From Pholiota molesta (lineage: Eukaryota; Basidiomycota; Agaricomycetes; Agaricales; Strophariaceae), in assembly GCA_014925825.1 (NCBI GenBank), contig JACGCK010000037.1, positions 62,001 to 126,000 on the forward strand: 64,000 nt of DNA, in the 5' to 3' direction. Made by a program: the position numbers and the translations under genes. How positions within the stretch are numbered: the first letter of the stretch is position 1; every line of letters starts with the position of its first letter. The notes under the pieces were generated by a model, which worked only from the letters and a program-made list of their open reading frames with translations, was not told the DNA's origin and ran no database searches. Positions 22,678-34,839 of the stretch are shown here, in pieces.

Positions 22678-24148
22678 CTTGCGATACAAATGCGTGAGCA
22701 AAAGACGAAGAAGAAAACCAGCGATGGAAGGTAGGAAACAGAGTTGAAGCGTGTGGGCAGTGGGCACATTCTCAGAAAATTAGCCGTAGGGGCTTGGCGT
22801 GATGCTCGCGCTAAAAAATATGTACGCCGCCCATGCAGGGTCTGCCCGAGGACTCCGGCACTTCGTGGGGCGTAATTAACCTTGGCGCCGTCTTTGAATG
22901 CTTAGTCGACGTTGTCTGCCGTTTTATTGACCAAAAATCAAGAACAATCTATAATAATAAACTCTGCTGAGTCTGAGGTCGCATATTGCAGCATGTTGTA
23001 GTCAAATATACCACTATCAACTCAATAGGCCTGGATATTGACAACCGAGCACATTTCCATGAGGCATCTCTATCTCATCGTGATTCGCAGTTGTTCATGG
23101 CTTCTTGGTTGTCGAACAAGCACATGTCTACGCCGCAGCCAGGCTTGATTGACAGAAATGACTTTCACACTTCGTCTGGCAACGTCAAGACCGCTGTCAG
23201 AATTGAATTGAACTACGCTTTCAGATTGGAAATAACATGGCAATGACTCACGACAAAAATTCCTTGCAACGTGTACATCTCCAGCATCCAGCGCATGACA
23301 TTCCTGGTTGCTCGTTCCCTACACAATCATCTATTACTGCGAACACGAACAGATATCAAAAAAAACAAAATACATTCTAAAAGAATCCAAATAGTGACCA
23401 GCCAACTGGACCGGAACGAATAATACACCTCAAGCCCAACCAAGCGCGAGCTGGCCAAAAGACAACAGGAAGGCAGATTACAACCCGTAATGATGTAGGT
23501 AAATCAATGAGAACGAGGTATCCAAAGTCGGTCTACGCACACCCACAGCAGAAATGAATGAAAGCGACTACCGAAAAAGAAGAAAAAAATCCTGAGGGGT
23601 GGGTAACGTAAAGCACATGTAAGGTAAGTCCAAGTTGCTCGCGCTCCCGCACGGTGAACAACAACTTCAAGGTGGTATGTAGGCACGTTGCGGGGATGCA
23701 AGTACCGCCGATATAGAAAAGGGACGAGATTTCGGGAGGAAAGGATATGCGCGAGAGAGGAAGGTACGTCGGTGGTCGTAGGCGGGTCATTATAAAAGTG
23801 GCGGCACCATCTGCTCTGGGCAGATAAAATTCGGTCAGTAGCGATCGCGCGTCCTTGAACGCGGTAAGGGTGACGAGGATATAGAGTATGTAGTGTAAGC
23901 GGAATCCGAGAAGAGGCGGTATCAAGTCTAGGAATGTATAGGGCCGCTCGACGCGGTGGGTAGTGTTGGATTAGCGAGGAGGTGCGCAAGGGCGTGCATA
24001 AATAGCGGAGAGGCGGGGCGGCCGGAGCCATGGACGGATGCGTGTGGGGACAAATGGGTTAGACGCGTGCAGCAGTGCACGAAGTCGAAGGGAGCCCAGA
24101 GCCATCAAGCGAGGAGCGAAGCATGCAGAGTACGAGCGAACGACTGTA
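22678..24148. other. Intergenic stretch
   Basis: The promoter of the 20872-22677 gene is at the left. Frames on the minus strand at 23504-24031 are long, but have no domain and strongly biased composition. I see no supported gene. Confidence 0.5.
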
Positions 24149-25759
24149 TCATGAGGTCAGCCACGCCGCCGCCTTTCCGACCAGCTTGAGGAACACAAGA
24201 ATGCAGCCACCCGAGATGATAGGGAGCGTCAGATTATCGTCTAACGATCCAAGGTCTACAAAACCGACCCGCCACGTTTGATAAGAAGTCTAGCCGGAAA
24301 AAAAAAGATAAACGATCGACGTACCAAGCGCCTCAGCAACACCGCTGACCACTCCCGCGAAAACGGATAACACCAGCAACCCAAGAGGGCCTCCTCCGCC
24401 GAGACTCGTGGGCTCCCCATTGGGAACGACATCTCGCACCCCGCCCGTCCATGCCCATGTGATATCTCGCCCTCCGTTGCGAATGGGTGCAATGAGCCCC
24501 CAGAACCCGAAAGCGATGGCGGCGCCGGTGAGTGTGGCTGCCGTGAACCCCGCAAGTGATTTACGCGGGGCAAATGGCAAGCCGATGTATGGGACGCGAG
24601 CAGGCAGTTTGCGCGTGGCTGACCCGTAGAGGCGGCCGAAGGTCGACGCGGCAGTGTCAGCCCAGGAGAGGCTGTAAAAAGGTATTAGCAAACAGAGAAT
24701 GAGTCGCAGAGACACAGAAGTGTGATGAGACTAGATGGTTGGTAGGTGAAGATGGGAACAGGGCGCTTTTATACTTTGATCATTGTGCGCTTTCTCCGTA
24801 TGGTGCGGACTATTTCAGAAAAATCGGGAATCCGGGTATGTGGCTTACCCAGACGCTGTTTTCGCTTCCCCGCACACCGATACAAACGCTCTCGAAAAAC
24901 GAGAGAGAGGGGAGGAAAAATAATGACAAACGAGGACTTACATCAGAATCGCCACTGTTGCGACATCTTGAGGGTATAATGAAAGCACGAAGTTGACACC
25001 TAAAATATACCAGACAACGCCATTTATGCCATTCTGTAACCAGAGTTAATAAAGATTGAGGGACGATAGACTAACTGCGCACCTTTTCACTTTCTCGCAT
25101 GAGGAAACCCAAATAGCGCTCATACGTGCGTTCAAACCGCTTGTTATTGAACCGCAATAGGTCGGCCGGGACGATGACGCAAAGTGCCATCCACAAGACG
25201 ATGATAATCTTCCTCACGTCACCTTCCGTGACATACATATACAGAGTAAAGAACCCTGGTCAAGGCAGATAAGCGAAGGATCGAAACGGTGCTGGAAGAA
25301 GGAAACTAATCTGGAAGACATACCTATTGAGCTGTGTAGGACCTTCCTTGGTATCTCCAAGTCTGGCTTTGCCTTCTGAGCTACTTCTGAATGGCCGTTT
25401 GCATGGCCGTTCGCCGGCGCTGCGCCCTTCAAAGCTTCTTGGCCAAGCTCGAATAGCACCTTCTCCACCTCCACCTGTTCGTCCTGCCCACTGAGAGATT
25501 GCTCGTCCTCTTCCATTTCAACCATTTCCAGATGACCAAGTCCCTCCAGACGCTTGATGACCTTTCGCGTGATGTTCTTCACGCCTTTGGGGTGCTCACT
25601 TGAGAGCGGAGTGGGATGAAAGGTAACAATAGGTGATGGTGAACGCTTGCTGGCTGCAATGGGAGCTGCTCGGGACCGAGTTAGGGAGGGAGAACGGGCG
25701 GTACGGCGGCGGGGTGTGTCGTGTGCGGTGGTGGCGGTGTCAGGTTCCACTGTAGTCAT
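24149..25759 (-). CDS. dgk1: CTP-dependent diacylglycerol kinase, Dgk1 family
   Basis: Five exons (25324-25759, 25083-25255, 24942-25033, 24325-24671, 24149-24255) give 384 residues. The first 135 or so are disordered, serine/proline-rich and likely cytosolic. The membrane domain follows: PRKVLHSSIGFFTLYMYV, RKIIIVLWMALCVIVPADLL, RFNNKRFERTYERYLGFLM, then SWADTAASTFGRLYG, GLPFAPRKSLAGF, FAGVVSGVAEALDLGSLDDN and TLPIISGG. This matches yeast Dgk1, an endoplasmic-reticulum and nuclear membrane enzyme that makes phosphatidate from diacylglycerol with CTP. It opposes the phosphatidate phosphatase Pah1 and so affects membrane versus storage lipid. The signature SWADTAAS and the EALD...DNLTLP end are both intact. 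An endogenous homologue of dolichol kinase is the main alternative, but the order of motifs fits Dgk1. Confidence 0.92.
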
Positions 25760-26629
25760 TGCTTAGTGGTTTGGGGTGGTGAATATGGTCCCAGTCGTAT
25801 ATGCCTCGTCGTCGTCGTAGCGTTCGTTGCTCGTTAGTCGTCGTCGTAGCGTCGTCGTCGTTGTTCTCGAGCGGAGGAGAAAAAGCGGAAGCGAAAACTT
25901 GGCGTCACGCTCGAGAACAGGGGCCGTGTTTGGCTCTGTGTACACGTAATCAACAATGTCTGTTCCGAGGACCAAGACACCCTTTCAACACCCTTTTGCA
26001 TCTCCCCCTCAGGCTGCGCAACGCGAGGCAAGTATGGTACTTTCTTATATATATTGAAACGCTGAAAGGCCTCACGCTCTCTGCTTTTACAGTATATCGG
26101 AGGTTAAACTATGCTCAAATTTGTTAATGAGGACTACTCAAGTTTCTTCAAAGACCCCGTCGCACCGGCTCCGGCATCGTTTGTCATTAACCAAACCTCA
26201 TACTTACACTTTTCCCTAGTTGATGACACCGACAAGTACTCAAAACATGCTTACTCGCAAACTGGCAACTTTTCTCGACCTTCTACACGGATTATTTTAT
26301 CTGATATCACTTTGGATTCCTTTTTGAGACGCCGCGCAATCGCTGTTCTCCTTGCCAGTCAAATGGCTGTCTCTACAGCACCACCCGATCCCTTCTAACA
26401 CGCGTGTTATCCTTCGAGACGTAGATGACTCCATCATGGTCCTTCGCCAGATGAATCAGACACATCATGCCCGACCTATCACTCGAGACTCTCGCAGGGC
26501 AGATGCCTCTTGGTGTTATTTCCGTGCTTCAAATGCTCATAAAGAAGGAGTTGGCTCCTCTGCTGTCTGCTCTAGGAGTCTACCTATCGATGAGCTGGCA
26601 CTTGAAGACTGACGATCCAATACTGTCGC
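25760..26629. other. Intergenic region with simple repeats
   Basis: The dgk1 promoter lies here. CGTCGT repeats occur at about 25804-25862. Beyond 26100 several short frames look like broken coding sequence, but they do not join into a gene. Confidence 0.45.
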
Positions 26630-27082
26630 GTGGATGCTGACCAGCCGTTTTTTATTGCCAAATCTCCGTAAACCTGTCAGGCTCGTTTCAGCAGGATCAG
26701 GCTGTGGGACGCAACGCATGATACATCGAGCCTATTATAAGCTTATTCTTTCGGCGAGTCCCTTTGGTCCTGACGAGACAAACACATATTATCATGATGA
26801 TCGAATCGATATGCAGGCACTTGCAACTCTTGACCTCGAACTTCGTAACTTCGGCGTGTTACCAGTTCAAAGTGGCTCACATTTACCAACACGTGTCTCG
26901 AATTTATCATCGTCACTGCAGACCTTAATTCTAGGAACATGCACAAGCCTTCCGCCGCCCTCTTTGCACTTCATTCTGTCACTCGATTTTCCCAACTTGA
27001 AATGGATCTACTCCGGCAGCTGCACTCGCATCTTGAAAGCAGATCCTCGTTGGTCATGTAGTTAGCGGTAGTTCTCTAACGA
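26630..27082 (+). pseudogene. Decayed coding sequence, leucine-rich (F-box/LRR-like?), left part
   Basis: One open stretch reads as leucine-rich sequence (SNLSSSLQTLILGTCTSL, then LHFILSLDFPNLKWIYSG) similar in style to F-box/LRR proteins of Agaricomycetes. Stops and frame breaks lie on both sides. The sequence continues on the far side of the transposon at 27092-28986, with FLPDLKHLKVDNVVASE and ADVRALAAILPQLASLIRF. This suggests that the element landed in an already decaying gene. The family assignment is weak. Confidence 0.35.
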
Positions 27083-28995
27083 CTTCGAATGGGGCACCAT
27101 TATTTTAGCGTGGGTGAGCGTGACGCAGCGTGAGGTAGCGTGAACGAGCGTGCGTTAGCGTGAGTACTAGCGTGCGCTAGCGTGAGTACTAGCGTGCGCT
27201 AGCGTGACATCGTAAACCGCCTTTGCGGCCGTTCCGCGTCATCCAAGACTTCCCCGGCCCCCAGAATTGGCGTAGGCGTGTCTTAGGCATCCCTGGTTGC
27301 ATAACAAAACAAAACATACCATTGAGCAATATAATTTAAGGTCACTGAAGTCTTGGGATGAGTGTGTGTAAGCGTGGCCTAGCGTGCCGCTAGCGTGCGC
27401 TTGCGTGAGTCATAAGTAGCGTGTGTTAGCGTGAGTCCACTCTGCTGCTCACGCCGACGCTGAACTTCCAAGTCTGACATCTCCGCGGCCCACGAGCTCA
27501 ACGCGCACACAGCGCACGGCACAGCGGCCACATGGTTAAATAGCCGGTATGACGCACGAGCTATCCCAAGTTCACCGAGATGGTAGGACTCATACGTCAA
27601 CGGATTGGACGCTTTTGCTTATAACTTGGTCAGTTCACATTCAATAATTCTAATTTTTTTTTGCGTTAAATAGGTAACATAAACACCTCCTTGTACGCAC
27701 GTTTACGGAACGTATAAAAATTTAACGCGTGAGAGGCAGGTAAAAGCGTTTAAAATGAGTAGAAAAGACGAATAAGTGAATAGCTTGATGAGTTTCTGGC
27801 CAAATAATTTACGTCGATCAGTATATTGTTCCAATACGCGGTGCGCTTCCGCACAGGTAATCTTATTACTATGTTATTAGTATGTGCTGCACGGCGGCAG
27901 GGCATGTTTCTTAACAACGACAACGACTTGACTTGTGGGCGAGTAGGTAACGGTGCGCCACTGCGGGGAAACGTTCGTGAGCGTCGTGACATTGTTCAAT
28001 CAATATTAGTTATATACATATCGAAAATTATAAGACATTGGTTATACTATTCTATGTGCAAAGGAGCAAAAAACAAATTGGAGGCTGTAAGAACAGATAT
28101 GTGTACAGATGAATATATTTGTCTTAGGTGAAGCGGGAAAGGTAGCGTGAGGTAGCGTGAGATAGCGTGAGGTAGGGTGAAGGTAGCGTGAAGGTTTGGT
28201 GAAGGTAGCGTGAAGTAGCGTGGAGGTAGCGTGGACATAGCGTGGCCTCATATAAATAACTGAGGATATCTTCATATAAATTAACTCAGGACAATGCAGG
28301 AAGTCATGGGCATTGTTACTATATCATATATACACCATTCTGCATAAGCGTGACGATTTGCGGTGCTTGGAGAGATGTTTATTCTTGTTTGGTTAGACCT
28401 TCTGAGTATACTAGACATTTAATTTCATGTAACGTCTTGGCCTATGAGACACAAAAGCATAACAGACAAATAGCCATTTAATACTTACATTTTTTTATGG
28501 ATTTATTTGGCTGTCTTGGACGACATAAAATCTGTTGGCTGCATTGCGAGTAATTATGTGTCACAGAAATAATGTAACGTGTGACAGATTTGTCCTAGCA
28601 CTATTTCTGGCCTGTGCGCCCGCTACATGAACTGAACGTCTAAACAAAACATATATTTGGAGAGCATATTATCTATTGGACTGAATATCAAGAGAAATAA
28701 TGACGCAGAAGTGTTTTAGGAGAGATAATGAGCATTTAAAGTCCATAAGTTACTAGATAATCCATTTTCTGACTCTCTTGGCCCAAAGAAATTTGGAAAG
28801 TGATATTTTTACGAGGCCAGTATATTTACAATACATCTAGTACCGTTGAACCGACTCTCGAGGCCACACAGCGTCGGGAATTGGGCAAATGATGTTTGCT
28901 AGCGTGGGCTAGCGTGGGCTAGCGTGCACGTGACTCACGCTAGCTACACGCTAGCCACGCTAATCCACGCGAAAATCTAGTTGCCCCTTCGAATG
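27083..28995. mobile_element. Non-autonomous DNA transposon, 1.9 kb, with TAGCGTG subterminal repeats
   Basis: The sequence CTTCGAATG occurs at 27083-27091 and again at 28987-28995, flanking an insert of 1895 bases. The insert starts GGGCACCATTATTTTAGCGTGG and its other end, read in reverse, starts GGGCAACTAGATTTTCGCGTGG when aligned in short blocks: 17 of 22 positions match. Because the ends share G/C with the flanks, the target duplication could be 8 or 9 bases (7 is also formally possible). TAGCGTG-type heptamers cluster at 27105-27206, 27370-27440 and 28143-28245 (mixed spacing), and as an inverted cluster at 28896-28970. No transposase frame is present. The 8-9 base duplication would suit hAT, KDZ or Mutator-like elements. 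Confidence 0.75.
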
Positions 28996-29855
28996 TGGCT
29001 TTTTGCCTGATCTGAAACATCTCAAGGTCGATAACGTTGTTGCTTCAGAATCCTACCTTCAAAAGCCTCGCTATTTATTTCCCTTGTCACATCATGCTTG
29101 TTTCGCTGATGTACGCGCGTTGGCTGCGATTCTGCCTCAACTTGCCAGCTTGATCCGTTTCGGACACGTATAATGGACAAGTGGATGGCGGGCTTTCTAA
29201 GCCCAGAAGTCTCGAAATGCAGCATACGACCTCGAGTTGTAATACCGAAGAAGAGGCCTCGTGGTATAACCTCCGAAGGAAAAGTTATGTGTCGACCAAA
29301 ACAAAAGCTTGCCCCAAGCTTGCCCGAACCGAGGTTCAAATGGTGGCACCATGAGAAAGCAATGACTTGAACTCCTCCGTGGCTCTGAGTCAACTGACGA
29401 CTATGACCATATTTAGTCCCGAAAATCCCCCGTACTTGGCTTTCAAGATCGAACGGAATCTCAAAGGTATGTAGGGTCAAGAGAGCCAGATGGGTTGATG
29501 GGTTTGGGATGTAGCTCTCGGCCCACCAAGACGGCCCCTCCACTGCAAGTAATTTGTGCCATAGGTACTTCCAGCAATCTAAATACGCTTTGCTATCTAC
29601 TGCAGAAATGCTGATTTCGTGTTCGTATCTTCAATCGTAAAACAAAGTTTAAAGATCTACCTCTGTGGGAAACCGATCCTGATCTCCAATGACAACAATA
29701 CATTTATTTCTGATTCTAACTGTGCACTGCCATTTGCATCTGACATGTACGTATACCGTTTATTTCGAGTTGGCGGTTTCGAACAACCTTCGTCGGCAGG
29801 ACATAAACACATTACGAATGGATGTCACACCGCGCAGTCTTGACCCACATCCACG
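28996..29855. other. Decayed coding sequence, right part, and upstream region of the CorA-like gene
   Basis: The first 170 bases read on the plus strand as leucine-rich sequence continuing the broken gene left of the transposon, then meet stops. A 173-codon minus-strand frame at 29022-29543 has no domain and is probably chance. The last few hundred bases would be the promoter of the gene at 29856. Confidence 0.4.
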
Positions 29856-31640
29856 ATGGTTTCCTCTGAATCTGCCCCCAACGTAGTATTTCCCGAGCTC
29901 GAGCTCAGAGTCCTGAACATATTTGACGAGAATGCCGAACATAGAGACGACATTCATATACAAATCGATCTGGTTGCCATCTCTACGAAGCGGGCTTGGC
30001 TGAAGACCAATCTACGGCTTTCTGAGCTTTCCAAGGTGCGTTCATCGATATGGCCCAATAGGCGCCCATGCTTCCAATGTTGAGACTGAGACTCCACTGT
30101 CTGCACCAGGCCATTAAAGATCCTGAAACCCAAGGCGACCCGGCGATGACACGTATCTTGCAAGTAGACTTGAGGCCGAATAAGAGATTCCGCCTAACAT
30201 GTCCTTCCAGCTTTATTACAGATCCATCTTATGGTGATTCAGAGCAGAAAAAGCCCGGCGACGCAAGGCCTCCACTGAATAGCACTGCTATGCACTTGCA
30301 TCGACATTTGGGCGTTCCTCTATTGCTATATCAACACATGAGTCCTACTCTCGAATATCGCAGCACCGGAAGTGGCTTCTATGCAAAGTACAATGATAAA
30401 GACAAATGTGTTGCTCTGGGTATGAATCTAACTTTCTTGTTGGAGCATCTACATTTACCTAATTCATAGAGGGTATCTACCACCTCTCCCAAGGACTTGA
30501 CGATCGACCAGCCTATGTTTGGTTCTCATACAGCGTTCTGATGCCCCAAACGTCCACCTACGTTATATATAATTGCTCTGCGGTCGCAAAAAAACTCCTT
30601 GTTTCATGCGCGCAGACTCAAGAACCACCGACTCTGCTTCGGCCATTCGCGGTCGACACTTTCTTGGTTGAGGATATGCTAGAAACATGGACAGTCAAGC
30701 TTAGCAAATTCAGGACAAGATTGATTGGATATGTAAGTTTTTCAATTGGGTATCAATCAGAGGTATCTGATCTGATTGTTGCACTTAGGAAGAAGATCAA
30801 GCTCTCTTTTCTCATACAGCGGCGCATAATGCACGGGCTGTGGCGGATCTTCACAACCTATCCCAGAACCTCAACGTCGTTGTCGGGAATCTCATTGACT
30901 ACAAAGACAGAAACCAATTCTTCATCTCTGCACGAGAGCGCTATCTTTCGCTCCTCGCCGAATCTCACTTTCATATGCAAGAGAGATCCATCGGCTCTAT
31001 CACAGATGCGCTTGGGTTATTAACTTCAAGGGCGACGATGTTAATGACATGGGCAACCAACTACAATGAAAGAACGAAGATACGCATCAACATGTTCTTC
31101 AATTTGACGACGCAGGGAGACAGTCGTACAAACCTGGATATTGCGCGCTTGACCACCAAGATTGCTGTTGCCAGTCAAAAAGACAGTTCTTCGATGATAA
31201 CGTACGCCACTGACTGGGCCTTGTACTCTCAACATCAATTAACCTCAAATTCCCGTTTATCAGGATTGCAGCTGTTACTATGTTCTTCCTACCGGGATCC
31301 TTCGTTTGCGTACGTCTCACCGCAACATGGCTTTGTCAAACACAATCCAAGATACTAATTAGCTCTCTTGTTTTTCTAGGCCGTCTTCAGTATGGTCTTC
31401 TTTGATTCGCATCCTGGCACAGCTGGACGAATGGAATTGTCTGTTGCTCCCCAGTGGTGGCTATTTCCGTCAATAACCATCCCGCTTACCATTATTGCCT
31501 TTATTATTTGGCTGATCTGGAGGCGTCGTCGGCTGTCAGCACTGCAGGAGGTTGATGTACGAGTTCAACCCATAGAGGCGAGCTTCGAAGATATGTCGTC
31601 AACCTCCTCGGACACAGAGAAGTTGCGATTTTCGCCGTAA
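29856..31640 (+). CDS. CorA-like membrane protein (fungal CorA-type Mg2+ transporter-like, no GMN)
   Basis: Six exons (29856-30035, 30110-30419, 30470-30732, 30789-31201, 31263-31308, 31380-31640) join in phase to give 490 residues. The N-terminal two thirds are a soluble domain with LHRHLGVPLLLYQHMSPTL, GFYAKYNDK and DDRPAYVWFSYSV, as in fungal CorA-like proteins. A long helical segment follows (HNARAVADLHNLSQNLN to LTTKIAVASQKDSSSMIT). Two membrane helices end the protein: IAAVTMFFLPGSFVCAVFSM and WWLFPSITIPLTIIAFIIWL, then a basic stop (WRRRR). The canonical GMN selectivity motif after the first helix is absent (SMVFFD instead), so Mg2+ transport should not be assumed. Related proteins in fungi are often multicopy and of unknown role. 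Confidence 0.85.
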
Positions 31641-31869
31641 TTTCTGGGGACAAGATTGAATCTACATGTATCATAGGACTTCTTCGTAATCTGCTGTAGC
31701 AATCTGGACGTCAGAATTTTTGGCAAAATGTGTCCACTATATATATATATGTATAGCTGTGTCAGTAGAACATCTTGCGAGAGTATAATTTCGGCATGCG
31801 TGAATTCAGCCAAAACAGAACAAAAATAAGATAACAGGGGCGCGCGGATGTATATCGAACACGAAAAGC

Positions 31870-34839
31870 TCATCCAAACAGCTTCGAGGTCCTATTAAAA
31901 GGTGAATATCGTATTTCAGCCTATATAAATATAAGTAAAGGGAATAGACATACGCAAATGTCCACAGATTTTGTGGGTTGTTATAAGTTTCGTTGGTGTA
32001 TGGGAATCGTACTGTAATTATCATTGAGCAGTAAACGGAATATGGAGTTCAAGAGGGCGTACATAACGGGAGCTCTGATACATATGCTGGGTGGAAAGTG
32101 GGATATCAGCCTTTGTAATCTCCGTTGCGTGTTAAGACACATACCTATCGGGCGTGTCTCGTCGACGAAGCTCCAAGCTTTACATATTTGTCATGTCAAG
32201 TTTGATTTGTGCTTCAGAATATATATCGATAGATACGTACCAGTCCTCCAATTATGTCTGTGAAGGTGAGTTCGTCAGTTCAACGCATGGCCACTGAACA
32301 TGGCAGCGACTGACCTGAAATTCGAGTTCACCAGCCTACGTTATCGCCAAGCGAATTAGAGAGCTTGCAACATAACAAGTAACGCCCAGGAACCAGTACT
32401 CACAAGTCAGGAGGTGCCAATGGGTCCTATGATATCATCATATAAGATTACCGTTCCTCATAACGGTTGCACAGACAAAAGACTCACATTCTGCAGTCCA
32501 ACAGACTTAATCTCCGTGTCGAGATCGGACCACTCCAAGACTTGATTCCCAGCCATACCCTTATACTCCATGACTTCGCCCGGCTTGCCACCGAAGACAG
32601 CGATCTTGGTGCGGTGACGCTCGAACATGAGGGTGCTGAACATGGCGCAAGTGGAGGCGCAGTCGCCGTTGCTCACTATGAGTTGATGGGTATAGGATGT
32701 GAGTTACTGCTTCCGTTATGTATTAGAACAGGCTTATAGCTTACCGATGGCGACTTTGCTATTGGCAATCGAATACGAAATTAACGGGCTGCATTGAGTA
32801 AAGATAAACCAGAATGACTGACTTCAAGTCGAACGGCGGCGTCGTAGGAATAAGTTGCGAGAACTCTTCGGTGCAAGTATCCTGAAAAGAAAAAACAAGG
32901 ATTAGGATCCCAAACTTGAAAGTGTGATAGTTTAAGATATAAACTAACATGGAAGCGTTGAGAAGTAGGGTCGAACTTTCCATTGACGACAAACGGTACC
33001 GTCGGTTTATCGTAATTGAAAGTCACAGGCATAATCGTGTCGTTCAAGAACGCCCCTAGTAGATCATGAGCACATGATAAATATCGCCTTCTAACTGAGA
33101 ATATTCAAAGGACATGCTTACAGTTATCCGGGCTATAGAAGGTCCCGATATCATTCGCACCCATTGCGACGTGGGCAGCGACGATCTTCTGAGCCAGTGG
33201 GTTTCCGCGCTGCGTCGATTGGAATCCACTGCGATAGGAGTCAGCTAACATGGTATCGGAATAAAGGTCTTGAGGACTCACGGATAACCAATCTGCGATC
33301 CAGCAAGGAATTGGTGCAAAAATTGACCGAGACATACGAAGCCACCTAGTAAAGATAGTAAGTATAATTGTTCAGCGACGCCGTCATATATAGACTTGCC
33401 TCCGTTGTTAGTCAGATCGATAAGCAGCTGAGTGACCCCGGCAGCTTTGAAAGCCGCAGTGGTAGCGACAACGTCAAATTGGAATTGATCAAAGTCGTTC
33501 GGCGAGAACGAGCCCACAAACATCTAAACACACGTCAGAGGTAAAGTAGTTACCAAGAAGAAAAGGCGATTGGCTACTTACGACGCCCGTTTTGTTGTCA
33601 GGTAATATGAATGACTTTATCACGTCCTCGCTCCCCTCAACCGGAGGTGCCGTAGGCAGGAACGGCGCTGGGAGTCCTACGGCTTTAGACAACAGACCGT
33701 CGACGATATTCGCCTTCGCACGTCTTTGGATTTTTTTCGCATTGTTGGGAAGATTTCCTTGTTGACGGAGGTCCACACCATTTGTTGCGGCGTTGGCAAC
33801 ACAATTTGTGGCCCAGCTGTATAATTGCTATCAGACAAACGCAAATGCGAGTAGAATAGCAGAGCTTACAATGATGCGCTATCAGTAAAGGGGCCGCCAC
33901 CGTAGCTAGCCAGGTAAGGGACAGCCACTGTCTCGACTTTAGTCGATCCAACAGGGATCAACTTGAAGGTGAGCGAAGTACGAGTGACGTCCGCCGGGCC
34001 AGCAAGGTCGCCAATCCGCTGGGAGAAGGCCGTGCCAGAGATGCGATAGCTCGTGAACACGGAGTTGACGCGTACGCCGTGGTCGAGGTAATTACCCGAG
34101 ACCGTCTTCGCGATGAGATCAACGTATGCGTAGGCGTCCATCCCTTCGATCTCGAGCACCTTGGCACCTGCAAGCCGCTGCCAGTCAAACCCTAGCTGCG
34201 TGAAGAAGCTCGTGAAGCTGGTGCCCAATAGGTTGATCAGTTCGACAGAGTCGGGGGCGATATAGACGTTGGAGACACCGTTTACGTCGAGACTGATGAC
34301 TGGGGCAGGGAGGATATTCTGAAATGCGTTGTAACATGTCGGGAAGTATCCTGCAGGAGGATCAGCCAGCTTTTTTGTTTGTTTGGGAAACGACATCTAA
34401 CATACGGGTATGTCCATCATTCAGTTGAGTGGTAAAGTCATACAAGGCCTTGTTGAAGTCATAATCCGTCTACGAGAGCATTCAATATTTTCTCATCAGC
34501 GATCCTAGTAAAGATTCAGCAAACCTCGAACTTTGTTTTCCTGATTTTAGCTAGCGTCGCACGGATATTATTTGTGGACTCCTGGAAGGGCGGAGGCGAG
34601 TTCAAATAGTACTCCTCGAAACTGTAAAAGTCGAAGACACGATCCATGTTGTCTAGAACATTTTCGAACAGGGTTTGGTTAAACGGAAAAGCCTTGTAGC
34701 ACGCAAGCGCGTCTGCAGGAGGTGCAAACGTGAGGCCAGCGATTTTTGCACAGGGGTCGGACGCCGCAGATGGCGCTGCAGCAGCCAGCCAAGGATATGC
34801 TGCTCCAAAGAGCAGCAAGAGACGACGATGTAAAAACAT
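31870..34839 (-). CDS. Secreted peptidase S41-family (tail-specific protease-like) protein, 18 exons
   Basis: Eighteen exons join in phase to give 661 residues: 34525-34839, 34406-34469, 33870-34350, 33582-33816, 33400-33523, 33282-33345, 33122-33228, 32949-33055, 32823-32881, 32745-32788, 32488-32675, 32404-32426, 32315-32335, 32241-32257, 32145-32177, 32063-32086, 31954-32011, 31870-31891. Five exons are under 25 bases. A signal peptide is clear (MFLHRRLLLLFGAAYPWLAA). The S41 core is seen in LNDGHTRYFPTCY, QLLIDLTNNGGGFVCLGQFL and SNGDCASTCAMFSTLMFERH. Ser541 in CAST is the likely nucleophile by comparison with the family. The protein ends PYTNETYNNPQNLWTFATS with LFG. The intron between 33400 and 33345 has a GC donor. 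The 9.1 kb mobile element sits just upstream of its start. The substrate is unknown. Confidence 0.88.

Noticed and set aside
23504..24031. 175-codon minus-strand frame
   Set aside because: Arginine/proline/serine-rich composition without a domain; probably a chance frame in a promoter region.
29022..29543. 173-codon minus-strand frame
   Set aside because: The opposite strand carries leucine-rich pseudogene sequence, and this frame looks like its shadow.
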